64,000 nt of DNA from Cytophaga sp. FL35 (GCF_014349235.1 NZ_JACSOH010000013.1:1-64000); one strand, 5' to 3'; shown: positions 27,201 to 34,739, numbered from the stretch's first letter. The notes: generated by a model from the letters alone, not told the origin. A program made the numbers and translations.

Positions 27201-27302
27201 ATCACTGGTAGCGGTGACTGTACCGCTAACTGTTTTACTTTGTGCTATTGCTGGGAGGCTACCTAAAAAGAGCACAAAACAAATAATGAGTCTTTTAATC
27301 AT
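24231..27302 (-). CDS. SusC/RagA-family TonB-dependent outer-membrane transporter
   Basis: A 1023-residue transporter. After a signal peptide (LPAIAQSKTVSG) comes a carboxypeptidase-regulatory-like domain (VSGTVTATSDGFPLPGVNVLVQG ... FDGNYTIEA, 24-110), the plug domain with DEVVVTALGI and PIYVVDGAILNGDISNISPDDIEDI and the SusC signature LKGANAAALYGSRAANGAIIVTTK, then the 22-strand barrel ending in aromatic LGLSLNFGF. It lacks the STN domain that signals to anti-sigma factors, so regulation is more likely by the neighbouring LacI protein. The gene begins 172 bases after the LacI stop, and a palindrome (27398-27411) lies in that gap. Substrate unknown. Confidence 0.96.
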   Translation of the reverse strand: MIKRLIICFVLFLGSLPAIAQSKTVSGTVTATSDGFPLPGVNVLVQGTTTGTQTDFDGNYTIEASEGDILVFSYLGMKSKNVTVGANSSIDISMEEDASQLDEVVVTALGITKQKKSLSYATQDVSTEELTQARSTNVLDGLSGKVAGISITRGSSGVGSSSRVLLRGNRSITGNSAPIYVVDGAILNGDISNISPDDIEDISVLKGANAAALYGSRAANGAIIVTTKSGKGLDEGVTASLNFTTTVEDAILLTDYQNEYGQGSGGVYSPNATTSWGPRFDGSQVAHWSNDPNYSLNGQTYAYEAQPNNVKDFFRTGTTLNTNMSINVSKENSNTFISYTYTDASGIIKSNDLESHNLSLRNTSTIGKLTVDSKINYIRRDFRNVLFSGEGFDNPLRYSYIMPRNIRTEDLKSFEFINDEGALRQHFYAPNFNGAGNPYWTVNRVLRPRLEQRILGLLSLKYQITPDLYIMGRSALDQTGFKEETMRYYDTYTVAPQGSYRKYNESTFEWNSDVLINFNKDLSEKFGLDLNAGANMRVNQFDALGASGSSFKKENLFALSNLNTLDAVSGENDYDGFNRKLVNSVYGFGELSYDNAVFLNFSARNDWSSTLPSDNWSYFYPSVGLSAVVSDLVSLPEWFDFLKLRASWAEVGTDTDPYRLFSLASLVGSSIDISETLANSNLQPETTQSTDLGLDARFFNSRLNIGFTWYKSNTFDQLFQTPVEIGRGRTNVFRNGGDIQNTGVEITAGIDIVRSEDFSWDLNLNFTKNDSEVMKIIDGFDELQVGNADFVRAYKLVEGRPFGDIYSRGFLRDDAGNVIVDANGAPMITPGLDVQVANFNPDWLGGISNSFTYKNFNLSFLIDIRQGGSVIDYTGAILADSGLLESTVQGRDGSLVFGENIFSHETAVTETGSANNIQIGAEEFWGTIGGRNTPVGEAFVKDASNIRLRELILGYSLSQDVLDKTFFKSARVSLVGRNLFFISNKAESFDPESVISTDKSQEGSQAFAIPTSRSLGLSLNFGF

Positions 27303-27397
27303 AATGTTTGTTTTAGCATGAAGTTAGTTTAACAATTTATTAAGGTTGGGACAATTTAGATTAATTTTTTTAGGTTACAAGCGTATTTCGAGGAAAA

Positions 27398-27411
27398 TGT
27401 GTTCGAACACA
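27398..27411. promoter_or_regulatory. 14-bp palindrome upstream of susC, possible operator
   Basis: TGTGTTCGAACACA is a perfect palindrome with central CG, the shape of LacI-family operators. It lies 96 bases before the susC ATG and 64 after the lacI-type stop. It differs in half-site from the operator at 28548-28567, so either another regulator binds or the LacI protein tolerates both. No experimental evidence. Confidence 0.5.
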
Positions 27412-27474
27412 ATAATTTGCAAAAAACTACTTGATTATCTGGCAGATTGCTAAGGAAGTTTTCTTATTAATATA

Positions 27475-28521
27475 TTATTCTAAATAGTATCCCACGTTCT
27501 CTGAGGTGATTATGTCAATAGGTAAAAGCATTCTAGACGGAACATCTTTGCCAAACAAAAAGTGTTCGGCAAAATAATTGATGCTCAAATACGCTTGTCT
27601 TTTAGGCTTTTGATGAATCAAAAATTCAATTTTACCCTGCTTTAGATAAGAGATATTTTCATCAAGTAAATCATAGCCTATAATCACTATTTGTTCAAAA
27701 CCTTTGATTTTCGCTGTTACATCCGCAATTCTATGCCCTTTAGAATTGGTCACGAAAATGGCTTTTAGATCTTCATTCTTCCTTAAGAAAATTGAAACTT
27801 GTTCCTCAAACTCTTCTTCCTCTTCTGTATTAAAGGTTTCACATAGTATTTGATGGGAAGAATTACTTTTCTCCTTAAAAAAGGATTTGAAACCATCCTC
27901 CTTCAATTCCATATGGGCTTCCTTATTGATATGGACTACGGCAATTTTACTGTCTTTTTTTACAACCTTTTCTACCAGGCCGGCTGCTACCTTACCACTT
28001 TGAACCAAGTCCTGTCCTACAAAAATTTCACCATTAAGGGTATTGATATAGTTATTAAAAAGGGCCGCCCATATTTTAACTTCTCTACATTCCCTTAAAA
28101 TACTGATGGATTCTTCTTGAAAAAGAGGGGCCATAAGAATTACATCTGGCTTGGACGCTAGTATTTCCTTTGATTTGGTTATAAAGGATTCTACATAATG
28201 AGGATGGTACAAAAATTGGTCTACTATAACCCCAAACGGTTTAAATTCCTTAATTGCTTCCTTAATTCCCAACTCCGCCGGTTTCCAATAAGGGTCAATT
28301 TTCCAATCTGGCATTAGAACGCAAATTCTGTAGAGTTTGTTTCTTTTGAGATTACGTGCAATAGGGTTGGGTTGATAATCTATTTCACTTAAAACTTTTT
28401 TTACCTTATCATGGGCCTTTTGAGATACTTTGCCTCTTTTGTGAAGAACCCGGTCTACGGTTCCTTTGGAGACACCGGCTAGGCGAGCGATGTCTTTAAT
28501 GGTGTGTTGTTTTTTGGACAT
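27475..28521 (-). CDS. LacI-family transcriptional regulator
   Basis: A 348-residue regulator. The N-terminal helix-turn-helix (HTIKDIARLAGVSKGTVDRVLHKRGKVS, residues 6-33) and hinge helix (YQPNPIARNLKRN) bind DNA. The rest is a periplasmic-binding-protein-like sensor (residues 65-348; KPDVILMAPLFQEES, EGFEQIVIIGYDLLDEN) that would hold a sugar-like effector. The gene's own upstream region has a TATCTTTG promoter element and, just after the predicted start of transcription, a perfect 20-bp palindrome that suits autorepression. It sits between the symporter and susC genes, pointing to control of this locus. Effector unknown. Confidence 0.93.
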   Translation of the reverse strand: MSKKQHTIKDIARLAGVSKGTVDRVLHKRGKVSQKAHDKVKKVLSEIDYQPNPIARNLKRNKLYRICVLMPDWKIDPYWKPAELGIKEAIKEFKPFGVIVDQFLYHPHYVESFITKSKEILASKPDVILMAPLFQEESISILRECREVKIWAALFNNYINTLNGEIFVGQDLVQSGKVAAGLVEKVVKKDSKIAVVHINKEAHMELKEDGFKSFFKEKSNSSHQILCETFNTEEEEEFEEQVSIFLRKNEDLKAIFVTNSKGHRIADVTAKIKGFEQIVIIGYDLLDENISYLKQGKIEFLIHQKPKRQAYLSINYFAEHFLFGKDVPSRMLLPIDIITSENVGYYLE

Positions 28522-28547
28522 TGAGGAAGGAAGTGGTTAGCTAATTT

Positions 28548-28567
28548 TTGCTAAAACGTTTTAGCAA
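28548..28567. promoter_or_regulatory. Perfect 20-bp palindromic operator of the LacI gene
   Basis: TTGCTAAAACGTTTTAGCAA equals its own reverse complement and has the central CG usual for LacI-family sites. It lies 10 bases downstream of the -7 element (28577-28584) and 26 upstream of the start codon, a position where bound repressor blocks elongation or start. A shorter palindrome TTAGCTAA (28537-28544) lies beside it. Confidence 0.75.
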
Positions 28568-28576
28568 TTGTCTTCT

Positions 28577-28584
28577 CAAAGATA
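28577..28584 (-). promoter_or_regulatory. -7 element of the LacI gene promoter
   Basis: Minus-strand TATCTTTG, full match to TAnnTTTG. Predicted transcription start near 28570 places the operator at about +4 to +23. Confidence 0.5.
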
Positions 28585-28672
28585 ATTTTTTTGTTAATAA
28601 ATGCTAATTATTGCTATTGTAACAAAACTTATTTAACAAATCGTCAAAATTATAGGAAGACTAGAATTGATT

Positions 28673-30406
28673 TTAATTGTTGATAGGTGGTTTTTTTAGA
28701 AATCTATCAAAAAGCTCAAAAGCCATAGCAATGGCAATTACCAAGGCGGAGCCAATGAAATTAAGCCATAAATATCCTAGTTTTTCCTCCCCAGAAGGAT
28801 AGATGAAAATTAAGCTGTAAAAGAGAACGAATACTATCAATTGAGTTAGTATGGCAGCGAAAAACACGGCATTTCCTTTTACAAACTTAAAGAAGAATGC
28901 TAGTAGAAAAATACCTAGTACATTCCCATAAAATATGGATCCTATTATATTTACCAATTGAATCAGGTTATCAAAAAGATTGGCGAAACTCGCTATCACA
29001 ATGGCCAATATTCCCCATATTAACGTAAATATTTTGGTAGACTTTACGTACTCCTGCTCGCTTAGTTCCTTTTTGTTGTTTCGCTTATAGAGGTCAAGTG
29101 CAGTAATGGTTCCCAATGCATTTAATTCGGAAGCTGTAGAAGACATGGCCGCAGAAAGAATTACTGCGAGTAGCAAACCTATAAGGCCCTTTGGTAAATT
29201 ATTTAGTATAAAATGTATAAAGACGTAGTCTTTGTCATTGGTTTCTATAGTTTTATCAGCCTCTGAAATTAGAGCTTTTGCGGCAGCTCTATTGGTACTA
29301 TCCTTTACATTCAGGTTAATAATCTGTTGTTTGGCATCTTCAACAGCGGCATACTCTTTAAGTTCCAAGGCTGTGGAAAATTTGTTCAAAGCAATTTTTT
29401 TGGCTTCTTCCAATTCTAACTGACCTTCTTGAAGTATCTCGTAATCTTTTGATTGACCGGATTGCATGACCGCAGCAGTTGCAGCAGGGTTAAAATTTAG
29501 AGGAGAAGGGTTGTATTGATAAAAAACAAAAACCATGACCCCTACTAGAAGAATAAAAAATTGCATTGGTATCTTAAAAATACCGTTAAAAACCAATCCT
29601 AATTGACTTTCCCTAATGGACTTTCCCGATAGGTAACGCTGAACTTGGCTCTGATCCGTACCAAAGTAGGCCAAAGCTAAAAATAATCCTCCCGTAATCC
29701 CGCTCCAAAAGGTATATCTACTTTTAGGATCAAAACTGAAATCTATAATATCCAATTTATCTGTTGCACCGGCAATTTTCATTGCCTTGGTTAAATTGAT
29801 ATCTGCAGGTAGATGCCCTAAAATAAAAAAGAAGGTGATGAACATTCCGGTCATGATGATGAACATTTGCTGTTTCTGTGTTACACTTACAGCTTTTGTT
29901 CCTCCGGAAACGGTGTAAATAATGACAAGTATTCCAATAATTATATTGAGCGTTCTTAAATCCCAACCTAATACTGCGCTTAGTATAATGGCCGGAGCGT
30001 AAATAGTAATACCCGCGGCCAGCCCCCTTTGAATTAAAAAGAGAATAGCAGCAAGGGACCGTGTTTTTAAATCGAACCTATTTTCTAAAAATTCATAGGC
30101 GGTATACACCTTTAGATTGTGATATATAGGAACAAAGACCAGGCAAATAATAATCATTGCCAAGGGTAGCCCTAAATAGAACTGAACAAACCCCATGCCC
30201 GAATGAAATGCTTGGCCGGGTGTTGATAAAAAAGTAATGGCGCTAGCCTGGGTTGCCATGACCGATAAGCCTATAGTCCACCATTTGGCATCTTTGCCTC
30301 CTCCTACATAATCACTAACATTGTTGCTTCCTCTTGTTTTCCATACTCCATACGCAACAATAAAAAGAAGTGTCCCAGATAATATGATCCAATCAAGTAT
30401 TCCCAT
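28673..30406 (-). CDS. Sodium:solute symporter (SSS family) with a soluble insertion
   Basis: A 577-residue inner-membrane transporter of the SSS family (sugars, sialic acid, proline and others with Na+). Motifs: NNVSDYVGGGKDAKWWTIGLSVMATQASAITFLSTPGQAF, YTVSGGTKAVSVTQKQQ and SAAMSSTASELNALGTI, the last near the Na+ site. It has about 12-13 hydrophobic segments. Residues about 299-392 form a hydrophilic, Lys/Ala/Glu-rich stretch (YNPSPLNFNPAATAAVM ... LELEEAKKIALNKF) between membrane helices, an insertion relative to the usual topology. It begins two bases after the stop of the small membrane protein gene and is probably last in the PIG-L operon. Substrate unknown; the neighbours favour a sugar-like compound. 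Confidence 0.92.
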   Translation of the reverse strand: MGILDWIILSGTLLFIVAYGVWKTRGSNNVSDYVGGGKDAKWWTIGLSVMATQASAITFLSTPGQAFHSGMGFVQFYLGLPLAMIIICLVFVPIYHNLKVYTAYEFLENRFDLKTRSLAAILFLIQRGLAAGITIYAPAIILSAVLGWDLRTLNIIIGILVIIYTVSGGTKAVSVTQKQQMFIIMTGMFITFFFILGHLPADINLTKAMKIAGATDKLDIIDFSFDPKSRYTFWSGITGGLFLALAYFGTDQSQVQRYLSGKSIRESQLGLVFNGIFKIPMQFFILLVGVMVFVFYQYNPSPLNFNPAATAAVMQSGQSKDYEILQEGQLELEEAKKIALNKFSTALELKEYAAVEDAKQQIINLNVKDSTNRAAAKALISEADKTIETNDKDYVFIHFILNNLPKGLIGLLLAVILSAAMSSTASELNALGTITALDLYKRNNKKELSEQEYVKSTKIFTLIWGILAIVIASFANLFDNLIQLVNIIGSIFYGNVLGIFLLAFFFKFVKGNAVFFAAILTQLIVFVLFYSLIFIYPSGEEKLGYLWLNFIGSALVIAIAMAFELFDRFLKKPPINN

Positions 30407-30407
30407 G

Positions 30408-30509
30408 TTACTTAAAGGATATCATTATGAAACAGAATACCAATACGTAAATAACATTGAGTATGAGTACAATGGAGTATTCCTTCTTCCAATTAGAATT
30501 GTCTAACAT
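30408..30509 (-). CDS. Predicted 33-residue single-span membrane protein
   Basis: An unlisted reading frame of 33 codons plus stop fits exactly between the PIG-L stop (30512) and the symporter start (30406), with two bases and one base spacing. It starts ATG at 30509. The peptide begins MLDNSNWKKEYSI, then has a hydrophobic run of about 18 residues (IVLILNVIYVLVFCFIMI), ending SFK. The basic WKKEY before the helix predicts an inside N-terminus. The tight packing and fitting transmembrane helix make a real gene likely: possibly a small accessory subunit of the adjacent sodium symporter, similar in placement to small membrane partners of other transporters. No named family recognised. Confidence 0.65.
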   Translation of the reverse strand: MLDNSNWKKEYSIVLILNVIYVLVFCFIMISFK

Positions 30510-30511
30510 TC

Positions 30512-33040
30512 TTATCCTTTTACTTTTTGATGATTGGGAGCATTTTTGCCAAGTGAAATTAAATTGGCGAACAATTTATATGCCCCTGGTACCCCGGCAG
30601 GTAATTCCCTAAAAAAGCTTAATCCGGTATAAATATAATTTCCTTTACCGTATGGTGCTATAAGGAGACTTCCTTTCTTAGAAGTTTCCCCTTTATCATT
30701 CATTGAAAGGATGGGTGTAAACTCCTTGGACCATTCATTAGGAAAATATAAGCCCCTTTCTTGAACCCAACCGTCAAAATCAGAAGAAGAAATTTTATTG
30801 GGGGAATTAATTACCGGATGGTTCTTCTCAAGAATGGTTACTTCCGAATTTTCATCCGTAACTCTATCCCTGGAAATGGAAAGAGGGTAGGGGGAAATGT
30901 TATCAAATTGTTTGCTCCATCTACCTGCAGTATTATACTGGACAATTAAGTTACCGCCATTCTCCACATAATCAAAAAGGTGTTTTTGTTTAAAGTTGAG
31001 TTCATTTACCACATTATAGGCCCTAATTCCCACTACCACGGCATCATATTTATCCAGTGAGCCTGCGGAAATCATGCTAGGAGTGATTGTATGCACAATG
31101 TATCCTATTTGTTTTAGACTCTCAGGAACCTTATCCCCGGCACCTACAATATATCCAATGTGTTGACCACTTTTGTGAATATTTAACCGTACCACCTTAA
31201 CGTCTGAGGGCAGTAAAATGGATTGCTTTGGAATGTGGTCATAATCAATGGTCACCAATTCCTTTGAAATCGTTTCTCCATTAATACGGAGGCTGGGAGT
31301 GAGTATACCTTCGTTCTCGTCATTTGGCGGAGTAACTTCAAAAAATACGGTTTGAGAATCCCCCTTTTTCAAAATTTTAAAATCTACCTCCTTTGTTTTA
31401 ATTTCCCAACCCGAGGAAGCATTTAAATTTAACTGTCCGCTAACGTTGTTCTCATGCGCCGTTACGGTCAACGGAATTTCCTTTGTATTCCCATCGGCAA
31501 AAATGATCACCTTATCATTAATGCTTGCGGTAGCTTTTGGCAGAATATCAAAAGGTTCAAAAATCTCACCTTTGTCCGGTTGGGCATATCTGAATTTAAC
31601 TGGTTTTTCAAAAGTTACTGAGGTACCATTTATATCCATTTCAAATTGAACATGTAATGCAGCCGGAGTCTCCGGTAATCCTATTAACAAAGGATCATCT
31701 ACACGATACATGCCTAGGCTTCCCTTTTCTTTTAACCAATAAGGGCTTGTGTACGCAGTATTTTGAGGAAGGATTAAGGAAGTTTCATAGGTTTTCTTAT
31801 CATTGAAACCTAGTTTTTCCATAGGTTTTAAAGTAGTATTGGTGGGTTGTATTCTTATATTTTTTAATAAGAAGTTTGATTCGCTACGGTTCACTATTTC
31901 CATTCCAATTTCGACGGTGGAACCAGGATTACTGGAGGTGGCGTTTGCTGTCGCCTCCATATAAAGTCCGCTAACTTGTATTATAAGGTCTCTTAGTTCT
32001 TTTGATTTTACTCCTTTCCAATGTTCGTCCTTCACATTTTGAAGTAAACTATAGGCCTTTACCAAATCTGAAATATGTGCGGCTGGATTCTTAAAATTAA
32101 AATTTGATTCAACGGCGTAGAGAATATCCCCGATTGCTGCGCCACCTTCAATCCTTGACCATGATGTGTCTATACCATCAAAAACATCATTGTTTTTTGG
32201 GAGGTCTCCCTTTAAAAGCTCAATAAAGTCTCCTTCACTCCCTCTATTGGTGAGGGTGCCAAAGCCTTGGCATAGGTGCTGACTTCGGGACAAGGCTGCA
32301 ATTTCGTTGTTGGATTTACCTAAAACAGGGTAATATGCTCCAATATCCAAGTGTAGCAAATTGGTTTTATCCGCTTTTTCAAATTTTTCTTGGCTACCAT
32401 AAAACCACCATGAGGTATTAAAAAAAAGTCTTTTCGGTTGCCATACCTCCGTATTTTTCAACTGGTTGGGGTAGAAATTTGGATCATTGGTAAGGTCAAA
32501 AGCCTCAAAGCTTAACATTGCAGAAGCCGTATGGTGCCCGTGCGTAGTACCTGGACTTCTATGGTCAAATCTATTGATAATAACGTCCGGTTTAAATTTC
32601 CTAATGGCCCAAACCATATCTCCCAAAACTTCCTCTTTGTTCCATATTTCCAAGGTTTCATCTGGGTGTTTGGAAAAACCAAAATCATTGGCTCTGGAAA
32701 ATAATTGCTCCCCGCCATCCACACGCCTTGCGGCTAGTAATTCTTGAGTTCTTAAAACTCCTAATAATTCACGTAGCTCAGGACCAATTAGGTTTTGTCC
32801 GCCATCACCCCTAGTCAAGGAAAGATAGGCCGTACGCGCTTTTATTTCGTTGGAGAGGTAGGAAATTAAACGGGTATTCTCGTCATCTGGATGGGCGGCC
32901 ACATATAAAGCGGAACCCAAAAAATTCAACTTTTGTAATGAATGGTATATTTCTGCTGAGGAATATTGTACAGGTGCTTGTGCTGTGGCGATATTTCGGA
33001 TAAATAACAATCCGACAAGAAACACCAAAAGATGACGCAT
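30512..33040 (-). CDS. PIG-L/LmbE-family deacetylase, large multidomain form
   Basis: An exported protein of about 842 residues. I place the start at the ATG at 33040 (MRHLLVFLVG..., signal peptide ending near ATAQAPVQ). The ORF's first ATG, at 33088, coincides with the predicted transcription start. The N-terminal domain is PIG-L: LYVAAHPDDENTRLI with Zn ligands His-x-x-Asp/Asp, LSLTRGDGGQNL, and THGHHTASA. This family removes N-acetyl groups from sugar amides such as GlcNAc-linked compounds. Beyond about residue 300 come beta-sandwich-like segments and a C-terminal glutamine-amidotransferase-like domain (VVGIRAYNVVNE ... HLFDYVENGGNLIVQYN). It begins the operon with the small membrane protein and symporter. 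The substrate is unknown; a deacetylated product could be the symporter's cargo. Confidence 0.85.
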   Translation of the reverse strand: MRHLLVFLVGLLFIRNIATAQAPVQYSSAEIYHSLQKLNFLGSALYVAAHPDDENTRLISYLSNEIKARTAYLSLTRGDGGQNLIGPELRELLGVLRTQELLAARRVDGGEQLFSRANDFGFSKHPDETLEIWNKEEVLGDMVWAIRKFKPDVIINRFDHRSPGTTHGHHTASAMLSFEAFDLTNDPNFYPNQLKNTEVWQPKRLFFNTSWWFYGSQEKFEKADKTNLLHLDIGAYYPVLGKSNNEIAALSRSQHLCQGFGTLTNRGSEGDFIELLKGDLPKNNDVFDGIDTSWSRIEGGAAIGDILYAVESNFNFKNPAAHISDLVKAYSLLQNVKDEHWKGVKSKELRDLIIQVSGLYMEATANATSSNPGSTVEIGMEIVNRSESNFLLKNIRIQPTNTTLKPMEKLGFNDKKTYETSLILPQNTAYTSPYWLKEKGSLGMYRVDDPLLIGLPETPAALHVQFEMDINGTSVTFEKPVKFRYAQPDKGEIFEPFDILPKATASINDKVIIFADGNTKEIPLTVTAHENNVSGQLNLNASSGWEIKTKEVDFKILKKGDSQTVFFEVTPPNDENEGILTPSLRINGETISKELVTIDYDHIPKQSILLPSDVKVVRLNIHKSGQHIGYIVGAGDKVPESLKQIGYIVHTITPSMISAGSLDKYDAVVVGIRAYNVVNELNFKQKHLFDYVENGGNLIVQYNTAGRWSKQFDNISPYPLSISRDRVTDENSEVTILEKNHPVINSPNKISSSDFDGWVQERGLYFPNEWSKEFTPILSMNDKGETSKKGSLLIAPYGKGNYIYTGLSFFRELPAGVPGAYKLFANLISLGKNAPNHQKVKG

Positions 33041-33093
33041 AATGTTGGTTTTTGAGGGTCTATTTGGACTCTTGGGCAAAGAAGCCACTCTTT

Positions 33094-33101
33094 CAAAGAT
33101 A
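33094..33101 (-). promoter_or_regulatory. -7 element of the PIG-L/symporter operon
   Basis: Minus-strand TATCTTTG, identical to the -7 octamer of the LacI promoter (28577). Predicted start near 33088, 48 bases before the chosen ATG. No -33 TTG at standard distance. Confidence 0.5.
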
Positions 33102-33182
33102 GAAAGTTTAAAGGGCTGGGCAGGCTTTTTAGAACTTCTTTAACATAAACGAATCGGCACAAATTACCAATCTCCTAAAGTA

Positions 33183-33728
33183 TTAAGTTTCCTCGCTGCC
33201 ATCCGGGGTTTCCTCAGATTCATAAACTAGGGTTACCGCTTTTTGCATCAATAAATTGTTGGGATATACCAATAATTCACCATTTTCTTTTCTTAGACTT
33301 ATATGAAAGGCCTTAATATCCTCGATAAGATAGGGTTCTTCCGCTTCAATATCCTTATCTAAAATTTTCACCCGATCACCAATCTTAAAAGGAAATGAAA
33401 AGAATAGAATAACGCCCGCCGTTACGTTGCTTAAAATGGACCAACTGGCAAATAGGGCTACGCCAATTACCGCAAAGATGGAGGAGAATACCAATCCTAC
33501 CTCCTGAAAGTTAATTCCCCAAATGAATGCAATAATTCCTACACTAATTAAAAAGAAAAGAAAGGAAACGTATTTGGTTATCAGTATGGTACGTGCTTCT
33601 ACAATGTTACTGATAGAGCCAATCTTTCTTATGGTCTTATCCAATAAATATTTTAAGAAAAAAATGACCGCCAAGGTAATGACGGTTGCCAATATCTGAT
33701 TTTTGTAACTCCCAAAAAATTCCTCCAT
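33183..33728 (-). CDS. Small-conductance mechanosensitive channel (MscS family), short form
   Basis: A 181-residue protein with three hydrophobic segments (about 10-30, 45-65, 70-90), then the MscS pore/beta region VIGVALFASWSILSNVTAGVILFFSFPFKIGDRVKI. GVALFASWSILSNVTAG is the pore-lining TM3 with its Gly/Ala spacing, and PFKIGDRV is the beta-domain entry. It lacks the C-terminal cytoplasmic chamber found in E. coli MscS, as in many short family members. It probably protects against osmotic downshock. It is followed by the intergenic region of the PIG-L operon and lies three bases after the lipoprotein gene, implying co-transcription. Confidence 0.88.
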   Translation of the reverse strand: MEEFFGSYKNQILATVITLAVIFFLKYLLDKTIRKIGSISNIVEARTILITKYVSFLFFLISVGIIAFIWGINFQEVGLVFSSIFAVIGVALFASWSILSNVTAGVILFFSFPFKIGDRVKILDKDIEAEEPYLIEDIKAFHISLRKENGELLVYPNNLLMQKAVTLVYESEETPDGSEET

Positions 33729-33731
33729 AAA

Positions 33732-34673
33732 CTACAGTCCTAAACTATCGCGCAAAGATAAATCCTTATTTCCGTTTTGTTGCCAATAAGGGGTTTTTAA
33801 AGTTTCCATTTTGGTGGCTGTGGAAGTCATCTGTTTTGCATTGGGGCCAAACCCACTTTTGGAGGTTTCTGTCCACCCTTGAATGCTATAAGGGAAGTTC
33901 TTTTCAAATGTTATTTCAAGGGTTCTCTCCAATTCCGGATAACTGATGGAATAGGTCCTGGTTTCCGTATCTTCATTAAAACTGGCCGTTGCAGCGTAGG
34001 CTTTTAATTCTTTATGGGATAACCTAATGTATTCCAAGGAGGGAATTATTTGTAATTCTCCTTGCGGTAAATCTTCTGGAGCTATTCTTATTTTGTTCCA
34101 TATTTCATTTTCTAGGATGGTCTTTTCCAAGTTGAAATTTTGGTCGGCTTCTTTCTCAAAATAGGAGTGGGACATTACCTCAAAGGCATCCCTATTATTT
34201 ATTTGGGCGTAGACCTGTCCGCACCATTCTTGTGAAGAAAAGGATACCTTAATTGCATGGTCGTTATTGTAAACGGGGTAAAATGAGCTACTCATAATGG
34301 AGTAGGGGTAAATACCCGTTAAATAGTTCTTGGTAGTGTTTAATTTGAGGACAGGTATATTGGTAGAGTTTTGTTGGTCTGCCTTTACTTGTTTATCATA
34401 TAAAAAGGGTTCAGTAACATAAATAAGAACGGCTTTCCCATCCCTTGTTTCTCCGTATCGCGCTTGTTGAAGACTGTAGGAAGTTATTTCAGCATCACCA
34501 GCGTACCAATATTCTTTGAACTCGGAACTTAAATTCTTCTTGGCAGGTTTCTCTTTTTGCGTTTTCGGTACTTGATCTTCTGTTTCTTTTGGCTTTTCGT
34601 TACAGCTTTCAAGAATACAGATTAGCGAACATAATAACAAGGTGGATAGTTCTAGTTTTAGCCAAGTTTTCAT
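33732..34673 (-). CDS. Conserved flavobacterial lipoprotein, unknown function
   Basis: A 313-residue lipoprotein (LICILESCNEKPKET, mature Cys near residue 24), with a Lys/Glu/Pro-rich linker and a globular part containing WYAGDAEITSYSLQQARYGETRDGKAVLIYVTEPF and SSQEWCGQVYAQINNRD. Proteins like this are sometimes labelled septum formation inhibitor because of their position beside maf, but no Maf-like motif is present. No catalytic motif is recognised. It lies 66 bases downstream of maf and three upstream of the MscS gene, so the three are likely one transcript. Location: outer or inner membrane, facing the periplasm. Confidence 0.78.
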   Translation of the reverse strand: MKTWLKLELSTLLLCSLICILESCNEKPKETEDQVPKTQKEKPAKKNLSSEFKEYWYAGDAEITSYSLQQARYGETRDGKAVLIYVTEPFLYDKQVKADQQNSTNIPVLKLNTTKNYLTGIYPYSIMSSSFYPVYNNDHAIKVSFSSQEWCGQVYAQINNRDAFEVMSHSYFEKEADQNFNLEKTILENEIWNKIRIAPEDLPQGELQIIPSLEYIRLSHKELKAYAATASFNEDTETRTYSISYPELERTLEITFEKNFPYSIQGWTETSKSGFGPNAKQMTSTATKMETLKTPYWQQNGNKDLSLRDSLGL

Positions 34674-34739
34674 GGGTAAGTTCTTTTCTTTTTAATAAAA
34701 CCCTTTAATGGACCTTACACTCAAAAATAGCGAAAAACT

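Noticed and set aside
27307-27318. Half-site TTTTAGCA near the susC start resembling the LacI operator
   Set aside because: Only half of the palindrome matches and the left half is absent; an 8-9 base match is expected by chance.
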